A stretch of DNA of 64,000 nucleotides from assembly GCA_017654935.2 (NCBI GenBank), contig CM065710.1, positions 28,476,285 through 28,540,284 on the forward strand, given 5' to 3'. The notes under the pieces were generated by a model. That model saw only the letters and a list, made by a program, of their open reading frames with translations. It was not told where the DNA came from and did no database searches. The translations under genes were made by a program, and so were the position numbers. Shown here piece by piece: positions 24,101 through 64,000 of the stretch. This DNA comes from Phymorhynchus buccinoides (lineage: Eukaryota; Mollusca; Gastropoda; Neogastropoda; Raphitomidae). Each line of letters starts with the position of its first letter. The first letter of the stretch is position 1.

Positions 24101-24905
24101 TCAGGTGGAAACCCGGAACCAGGAATCAGATCTTGGAACCATTTTGCCACCTGCAACATAATAAAACAGAATATATGCGTCAGTTCTTTGATTTAACTTT
24201 TATTTTCCGAAATGAATACTTCCATATATTTTCATTTTTAGCAACTAAGCAAGACACCACAAGTGCTTTGCGTTAAGATTCTGTTGTGAAGTCCTTACAT
24301 GAATTTAAACTTGAGGGAAAAAAAAAACTTCAATCCACAGTCCAATTTTTTTCCACACCTGAAATATAATTTTCCCATCTTTTTTTTCAAAGACAAAGTA
24401 AAATGAAGCTAATATTTAAATAATCTGAAACGAATCTCCAAAATTTATTTGAAAACTCCTAATTAGCCCACTCCCAGTAGGGTGATTATGAATCACATCA
24501 GGTGGTAGTTGACCTCCTGTCAGTCGTTGACGACCACGGATGTTGGGCCCTAGGTCAGGCAATGCAATAGAACATTGTATTAATTTAGTCGCACACACAG
24601 AACGAGAGAAAGGTTATGTGCGTATGTGCATGCATATTTGCATGTGTGTGAGCTATTAATAAAATTATTATAATTATATTATGTCTTTGTTGAACTTCGC
24701 ATATATAAAATTTAGTCTCTCTCTCCCCTTAGTGTGTGTGCGCGCGAGAGAGAGAGAGCGGGCATGGGAATTGTTAGAGACACAAAAATCTGAAAAGCCC
24801 CCCCCATTTTTACAGCATTAAAATATAATATTATCATAAAAATTGAAGTATTTAGTAACTTAAAGTTTGCCTTAAAAAAAATATTTTGCGGACAATTCCC
24901 ATGCC

Positions 24906-24948
<43 letters not shown>

Positions 24949-25639
24949 AGGAAGTCAGTTGCCTGAAACTTGAAACTGCATCAAATTGTCTTAATTCAGG
25001 TACATCCACATGCACTGTGTGTTGTGTGTGTGCATATAACCCAGTTGGGTCTTTAATTGTATGTTTATTATTGGGTTGCTAGGTGCTTGAGTTAAGTTCC
25101 TTGTAATTTGTGTGTGTGTGTGTGTAAAATAAAGCGTGCAGAAATCAAAATCTCATGTTTGTGAATGAGAAACAGCAGACCTTTATCAATCATTCAATGT
25201 ATTGTTACTGTTAGTGTGTGTGCATTCTCCAGTATCTGTTCATTGTTAATGAAACACAATATTGAGAACAATTGACTGTTTTTTGTAGTTTTGCTTAGCA
25301 TTAACTAGTTTCGATTTTGTTGGTAGCCGTAGGTCTAGGCCAAGACAACGTTTACTTAGGCCTAGCATGATATTCCTCTCTATCTCAGAATCTGGGTTGA
25401 ACTTGAAGTTGAAGATGCTTCACTTTACTGACTAAATGTTTTCAATTCAGAAACAAACAGTTGAATCTTTTGCAAAATACATGCAGAAGTCTAGAAGCGC
25501 AATAATTTTAACCAAAACAATTACTGATTTGAATAAGTATTGGGCAAAAAACGAGGAAATATAATTCTGATCCTAGGCCTAGGCCGATCGAAAAACAGAA
25601 TCGAATATTGCCAAGGGAAGTCACTCAGTCTAACTAGTC
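24101..25639. other. AT-rich sequence with short GA and GT tracts
   Basis: GA tracts at 24743-24760 and 24909-24943. No IRP1 C-terminal exon and no other gene is seen here. Confidence 0.55.
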
Positions 25640-26130
25640 AGACAGACCATTTTTTCAACATCACGTGATCTCACATTTTGATCGATTTCTTTAAAATCTT
25701 TCAATTTTATTCCTAATTACATCTTTAAGCGTTAATAATAGGCTTTTTCCAAAACATCTATAATGGTTATGATCGGTTTACATGATGAGAAAAAATTAGC
25801 TCGGCTTCGATAGTACTCGACTGCTCGCCGTGTCAAAGATTTGATTTCTAGCTCAAGAACGATGTCATGTTTTACGGAAATACAAAACTTTACAACATCA
25901 TATATGCATAAAAAATGCACGAATATAATCTTAAACAGCAATACTCACCTAGCATGGAATCAATATCGTAGATAATTTCAAGATGGGCAATATTTTCGCG
26001 ATGAAACTGAACCTCTGTTAGCGTTGTCGTGCGTGCGCCATTTTTGTCGGCCAGTTGTAAATGGCTGAATGAGGTCACGCGCTTCGCGGAGTTTGGGTTC
26101 GTGGTTGAGCGTGCCCATTGGTCGGATACA
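25640..26130 (-). promoter_or_regulatory. Possible minus-strand promoter and non-coding first exon
   Basis: Read on the minus strand there is a CCAAT box near 26118, CpG-rich DNA, and AAAATGGCG near 26035, a YY1-like start-site motif. About 95 bp further is a good donor, CTAG|GTGAGT, near 25950. A TCACGTGA E-box lies at about 25662. The short frame from the ATG in AAAATGGCG stops after 7 codons. No protein family is recognised. It could be the 5' end of an unknown gene running into the gap, or part of a repeat. Confidence 0.3.
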
Positions 26131-26640
26131 AATAGAACATGTCGTCACGGGAAGAGAAAACCTCAAGCTTTCGATCGGTGTAACTTTCACGCAAAAATTT
26201 TGTCATTTTCGATCAGAAATTTTACTTTGAATAGTTTGAACTAAATTTTAACCAGCTTAACATGACCCCACCCTTTCAAAAAGTGCATGGTTTTAAAGAG
26301 CATTCAATTTCCTTTTAGATAGAACCACTTTAGTCAATATTGAGTAAATGGGCAGGCTCATCCAAAGCCATGAAGTGCCGGGGGGTGCCGACGGCCTTAG
26401 TCAGAAGGCTCTGTCGGCGGCCAAAAACTCCAATACGGTTGGTATTTTCAACAAATGTTTTAAAATAATAACACATCATACACAAGAATAAAAAGCACAC
26501 CAATAGAACCACAAAAGACAGAAGTACAATTTGGTATGAGTTTTTATTCATAATTTTCATTCAGGAAGGAAAAAATGAAAGTTGAAAACAAGCAAAAATC
26601 GGCATTCTGGGCAGTTTGTCACAGCTGCAAGGCAGGGCTT
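26131..26640. other. Nothing recognised
   Basis: No coding or repeat structure seen. Confidence 0.5.
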
Positions 26641-26645
26641 TGGAA

Positions 26646-27211
26646 TACCTACATACAGAGACGGGGACACATAGAGACAGGGACATATAAACACAGAAAC
26701 ATACAGAGACGGGGACACATAGAGACAGGGACACATAGAGACACAGAACACATACAGAGACGGGGACACATAGAGACAGGGACATATAAACACAGAAACA
26801 TACAGAGACGGGGACACATAGAGACAGGGACATATAAACACAGAAACATACAGAGACGGGGACACATAGAGACAGGGACATATAAACACAGAAACATACA
26901 GAGACGGGGACACATAGAGACAGGGACATATAAACACAGAAACATACAGAGACGGGGACACATAGAGACAGGGACATATAAAGACAGAAACATACAGAGA
27001 CGGGGACACATAGAGACAGGGACATACAAACACAGAAACATACAGAGACGGGGACACATAGAGACAGGGACATATAAACACAGAAACATACAGAGACGGG
27101 GACACATAGAGACAGGGACATACAAACACAGAAATATACAGAGACGGGGACACATAGAGAGGGACATACAAACACAGAAACATACAGAGACGGGGACACA
27201 TAGAGACAGGG
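26646..27211 (+). repeat. 48-bp minisatellite
   Basis: The unit is ACATACAGAGACGGGGACAC followed by ATAGAGACAGGGACATATAA and ACACAGAA, about 11-12 copies. Because 48 is divisible by 3, long open frames run through it on both strands. These are artefacts. It starts about 35 bp past the donor of IRP1 exon 19. Confidence 0.93.
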
Positions 27212-27245
27212 ACACCTGGTCACATGACACCCCCACCCCCCTCAC

Positions 27246-60643
<33,398 letters not shown>

Positions 60644-60671
60644 CTGTGAAGGACAAAGAAACGCACTTTCA

Positions 60672-60856
60672 GCATCATCGTCATCGTCATTGTCATTATC
60701 ATCGTCATCATCATCATACAAATCGTCATTATTATCATCATCATCATCATCATCAACGTCATCATCGACATCGTCATCATCATCATCGTCATCATTATCA
60801 TCATCATTATCGTCTTCGTCATCATCATCATCTTCATCGTCATCATCATCGTCTTT
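60672..60856 (+). repeat. TCATCG/TCATTA microsatellite
   Basis: Imperfect trinucleotide array starting about 28 bp upstream of the exon 5 acceptor. Ser-, His- or Asp-rich frames are artefacts. Confidence 0.95.
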
Positions 60857-60935
60857 TTTTTTGGTACCACACATTATCTCACTGTCAATCACACACACAT
60901 TATTTCATAAAAATATTTCATCGCTCTACATTTAG

Positions 60936-61335
60936 GGGCAGTGTGTGGATGCCTCGTGCAAACATACAGGGAGCTGGACAACCATGCCCCCTCCACTAGT
61001 CTCTCCCCGTGGAAAAATAGTTTGGAAAAATAGTTCCCCATCCTTCTTGAAGCTCTGTGCTTGTAACTTCCTCTAATCTGCCACTCTCTTTGACTCTGCC
61101 TTTTCCCTTTGCTTTCTATCATCTGCTATCTTTCTGACTTATTGGCCCATTCTCCAGCCTTCCTTTTTTTTCTTTAAAAAAAAATCTTCCAAATAAATGT
61201 TCTCATTTGAGCTCCTCCGAAATCGGAATATGTCGGCTGTATGCAGCGGGGAGACCAGTGAAAACTGAAAAATAGACAACATACGTACCTTACCCATTAT
61301 GGCCATACGGCCTGGGAACGCAGAAGAAGAATCGC
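60936..61335 (+). mobile_element. SINE family B, near-complete with the alternative end
   Basis: GGCAGTGTGTGGATGCCTCG, AAGCTCTGTGCTTGTAACTT, TTTGACTCTGCCTTTTCCC, CTCCGAAATCGGAATATGTC and TACCCATTATGGCCATACGG with an AAG tail. Confidence 0.85.
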
Positions 61336-61344
61336 TCTACATTT

Positions 61345-64000
61345 CCATAAAGTATCTGGGTGTGGTCAAGGGGTAAAGAGCCAAGGGGTGTTGTCTCTGG
61401 GTGTGGTCAAGGGGTAAAGAGCCAAGGGGTGTTGTCTCTGGGTGTGGTCAAGGGGTAAAGAGCCAAGGGGTTATGTTGTCTCTGGGTGTGGTCAAGGGGA
61501 AAAGAGCCAAGGGGTTATGTTGTCTCTGGGTGTGGTCAAGGGGAAAAGAGCCAAGGGGTTATGTTGTCTCTGGGTGTGGTCAAGGGGTAAAGAGCCAAGG
61601 GGTTATGTTGTCTCTGGGTGTGGTCAAGGGGAAAAGAGCCAAGGGGTGTTGTCTCTGGGTGTGGTCAAGGGGTAAAGAGCCAAGGGGTTATGTTGTCTCT
61701 GGGTGTGGTCAAGGGGAAAAGAGCCAAGGGGTTATGTTGTCTCTGGGTGTGGTCAAGGGGTAAAAGAGCCAAGGGGTTATGTTGTCTCTGGGTGTGGTCA
61801 AGGGGTAAAGAGCCAAGGGGTTATGTTGTCTCTGGGTGTGGTCAAGGGGTAAAGAGCCAAGGGGTGTTGTCTCTGGGTGTGGTCAAGGGGTAAAGAGCCA
61901 AGGGGTTGTTGTCTCTGGGTGTGGTCAAGGGGTAAAGAGCCAAGGGGTGTTGTCTCTGGGTGTGGTCAAGGGGTAAAGAGCCAAGGGGTGTTGTCTCTGG
62001 GTGTGGTCAAGGGGTAAAGAGCCATGGGGTGCTGTCTTTGGGTGTGGTCAAGGGGAAAAGAGCCAAGGGGTGTTGTCTCTGGGTGTGGTCAAGGGGTAAA
62101 GAGCCAAGGGGTGTTGTCTCTGGGTGTGGTCAAGGGGAAAAGAGCCAAGGGGTGTTGTCTCTGGGTGTGGTCAAGGGGAAAAGAGCCAAGGGGTGCTGTC
62201 TCTGGGTGTGGTCAAGGGGTAAAGAACCAAGGGGTTATGTTGTCTCTGGGTGTGGTCAAGGGGTAAAGAGCCATGGGGTGCTGTCTCTGGGTGTGGTCAA
62301 GGGGTAAAGAGCCAAGGGGTGTTGTCTCTGGGTGTGGTCAAGGGGTAAAGAGCCAAGGGGTGTTGTCTCTGGGTGTGGTCAAGGGGTAAAGAGCCAAGGG
62401 GTGTTGTCTCTGGGTGTGGTCAAGGGGTAAAGAGCCATGGGGTGTTGTCTCTGGGTGTGGTCAAGGGGTAAAGAGCCAAGAGGTGTTGTCTCTGGGCGTG
62501 GTCAAGGGGTAAAGAGCCATGGGGTGTTGTCTCTGGGTGTGGTCAAGGGGTAAAGAGCCATGGGGTGTTGTCTCTGGGTGTGGTCAAGGGGTAAAGAGCC
62601 AAGGGGTGTTGTCTCTGGGTGTGGTCAAGGGGTAAAGAGCCAAGGGGTGTTGTCTCTGGGTGTGGTCAAGGGGTAAAGAGCCATGGGGTGTTGTCTCTGG
62701 GTGTGGTCAAGGGGTAAAGAGCCAAGAGGTGTTGTCTCTGGGCGTGGTCAAGGGGTAAAGAGCCAAGGGGCGTTGTCTCTGGGTGTGGTCAAGGGGTAAA
62801 GAGCCATGGGGTGTTGTCTGTGGGTGTGGTCAAGGGGTAAAGAGCCAAGAGGTGTTGTCTCTGGGCGTGGTCAAGGGGTAAAGAGCCAAGGGGTTGTTGT
62901 CTCTGGGTGTGGTCAAGGGGTAAAGAGCCAAGAGGTGTTGTCTCTGGGTGTGGTCAAGGGGTAAAGAGCCAAGGGGTGTTGTCTCTGGGTGTGGTCAAGG
63001 GGTAAAGAGCCATGGGGTGCTGTCTTTGGGTGTGGTCAAGGGGAAAAGAGCCAAGGGGTGTTGTCTCTGGGTGTGGTCAAGGGGTAAAGAGCCAAGGGGT
63101 ATTGTCTCTGGGTGTGGTCAAGGGGTAAAGAGCCATGGGGTGTTGTCTCTGGGTGTGGTCAAGGGGTAAAGAGCCAAGAGGTGTTGTCTCTGGGCGTGGT
63201 CAAGGGGTAAAGAGCCAAGGGGCGTTGTCTCTGGGTGTGGTCAAGGGGTAAAGAGCCATGGGGTGTTGTCTGTGGGTGTGGTCAAGGGGTAAAGAGCCAA
63301 GAGGTGTTGTCTCTGGGCGTGGTCAAGGGGTAAAGAGCCAAGGGGTGTTGTCTCTGGGTGTGGTCAAGGGGTAAAGAGCCAAGGGGTGTTGTCTCTGGGT
63401 GTGGTCAAGGGGTAAAGAGCCATGGGGTGGTCTCTGGGTGTGGTCAAGGGGTAAAGAGCCAAGGGGTGTTGTCTCTGGGTGTGGTCAAGGGGTAAAGAGC
63501 CAAGGGGTGTTGTCTGTGGGTGTGGTCAAGGGGTAAAGAGCCAAGAGGTGTTGTCTCTGGGCGTGGTCAAGGGGTAAAGAGCCAAGGGGTGTTGTCTCTG
63601 GGTGTGGTCAAGGGGTAAAGAGCCAAGGGGTGTTGTCTCTGGGTGTGGTCAAGGGGTAAAGAGCCATGGGGTGTTGTCTCTGGGTGTGGTCAAGGGGTAA
63701 AGAGCCAAGAGGTGTTGTCTCTGGGTGTGGTCAAGGGGTAAAGAGCCAAGGGGTGTTGTCTCTGGGTGTGGTCAAGGGGTAAAGAGCCATGGGGTGTTGT
63801 CTGTGGGTGTGGTCAAGGGGTAAAGAGCCAAGAGGTGTTGTCTCTGGGTGTGGTCAAGGGGTAAAGAGCCAAGGGGTGTTGTCTGTGGGTGTGGTCAAGG
63901 GGTAAAGAGCCAAGAGGTGTTGTCTCTGGGCGTGGTCAAGGGGTAAAGAGCCAAGGGGTGTTGGCTGTGGGTGTGGTCAAGGGGTAAAGAGCCAAGAGGT
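61345..64000 (+). repeat. 41-bp minisatellite running off the window
   Basis: The unit is GGGTGTGGTCAAGGGGTAAA, GAGCCAAGGGGTGTTGTCTC and T, with more than 60 copies. Variants are 44-bp units with TTATG, CCATGG for CCAAGG, AAGAGG, GGGCGTGG and TCTGTGG. Variant strings repeat in blocks in the second half, which suggests higher-order units. Frames reading VWSRGKEPRG are artefacts. Confidence 0.95.

Noticed and set aside
23372..24276. Long open frames across the N run
   Set aside because: They are created by the 500 unknown bases and have no real sequence.
24101..26640. Missing C-terminal IRP1 exons
   Set aside because: I looked for the conserved GAGSSRDWAAKG-type segment on both strands and found nothing like it.
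61401..63169. Repeats of VWSRGKEPRG as a possible repetitive protein
   Set aside because: They are the 41-bp minisatellite. The frame changes from unit to unit and there is no gene context.

Overview
The window is animal nuclear DNA. It has long AT-rich introns, GT-AG exons, many microsatellites, tRNA-derived SINEs, MITEs and fragments of non-LTR, DIRS-like and Ty3/gypsy-like retroelements. The SINE types and repeat texture suggest a marine invertebrate, most likely a lophotrochozoan such as a mollusc. That assignment is an impression and not proven. No rRNA, genuine tRNA, CRISPR or prokaryotic gene was seen.

The only recognisable host gene encodes iron regulatory protein 1 / cytosolic aconitase (ACO1, IRP1). 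I could place 19 coding exons. Exons 1-4 (5278-18718) lie on the + strand. Exons 5-19 (60643 down to 27246) lie on the - strand. The two groups are separated by a run of exactly 500 N (23601-24100). Exon lengths sum to 2259 nt, exactly 753 codons, with every intron phase compatible. This includes the junction between exon 4 (phase 2) on one side of the gap and exon 5 on the other. The simplest reading is that the right-hand contig is scaffolded in the wrong orientation. A real inversion is the alternative. The last roughly 140 residues expected for the family are not in the window.

Layout. 1-5150: SINE and MITE debris, including two copies of a near-perfect palindromic MITE, one nested inside a larger palindrome. 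5151-18718: promoter-like region, exons 1-4, and introns carrying a non-LTR retrotransposon 3' half, a gypsy-like leader/gag start, an hAT-like element and MITEs. 18719-23600: minisatellite, SINEs, DIRS-like recombinase fragment and a second non-LTR fragment running into the gap. 24101-27245: sparse DNA with a possible minus-strand promoter and a 48-bp minisatellite. 27246-60643: exons 19 to 5 in reverse, with introns full of repeats. 60670-64000: a TCATCG-type microsatellite, a SINE and a 41-bp minisatellite that runs off the window.

The most unusual signal is at the exon borders of this gene. At about ten exon edges the splice site plus a piece of adjoining exon is copied into the neighbouring intron, from a single copy to arrays of about twelve. 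This yields arrays of decoy 3' or 5' splice sites (for example 44650-45010, 45346-46132, 46984-48506, 52023-52870 and 55623-56985). A second pattern is a MITE family with ends like TTAACCCTTTCAC whose ends lie within about 60 bp downstream of the 5' splice sites of four exons. A third is a set of non-autonomous elements with CAGGSAT-type ends and 6-bp target duplications, each inserted inside another MITE.
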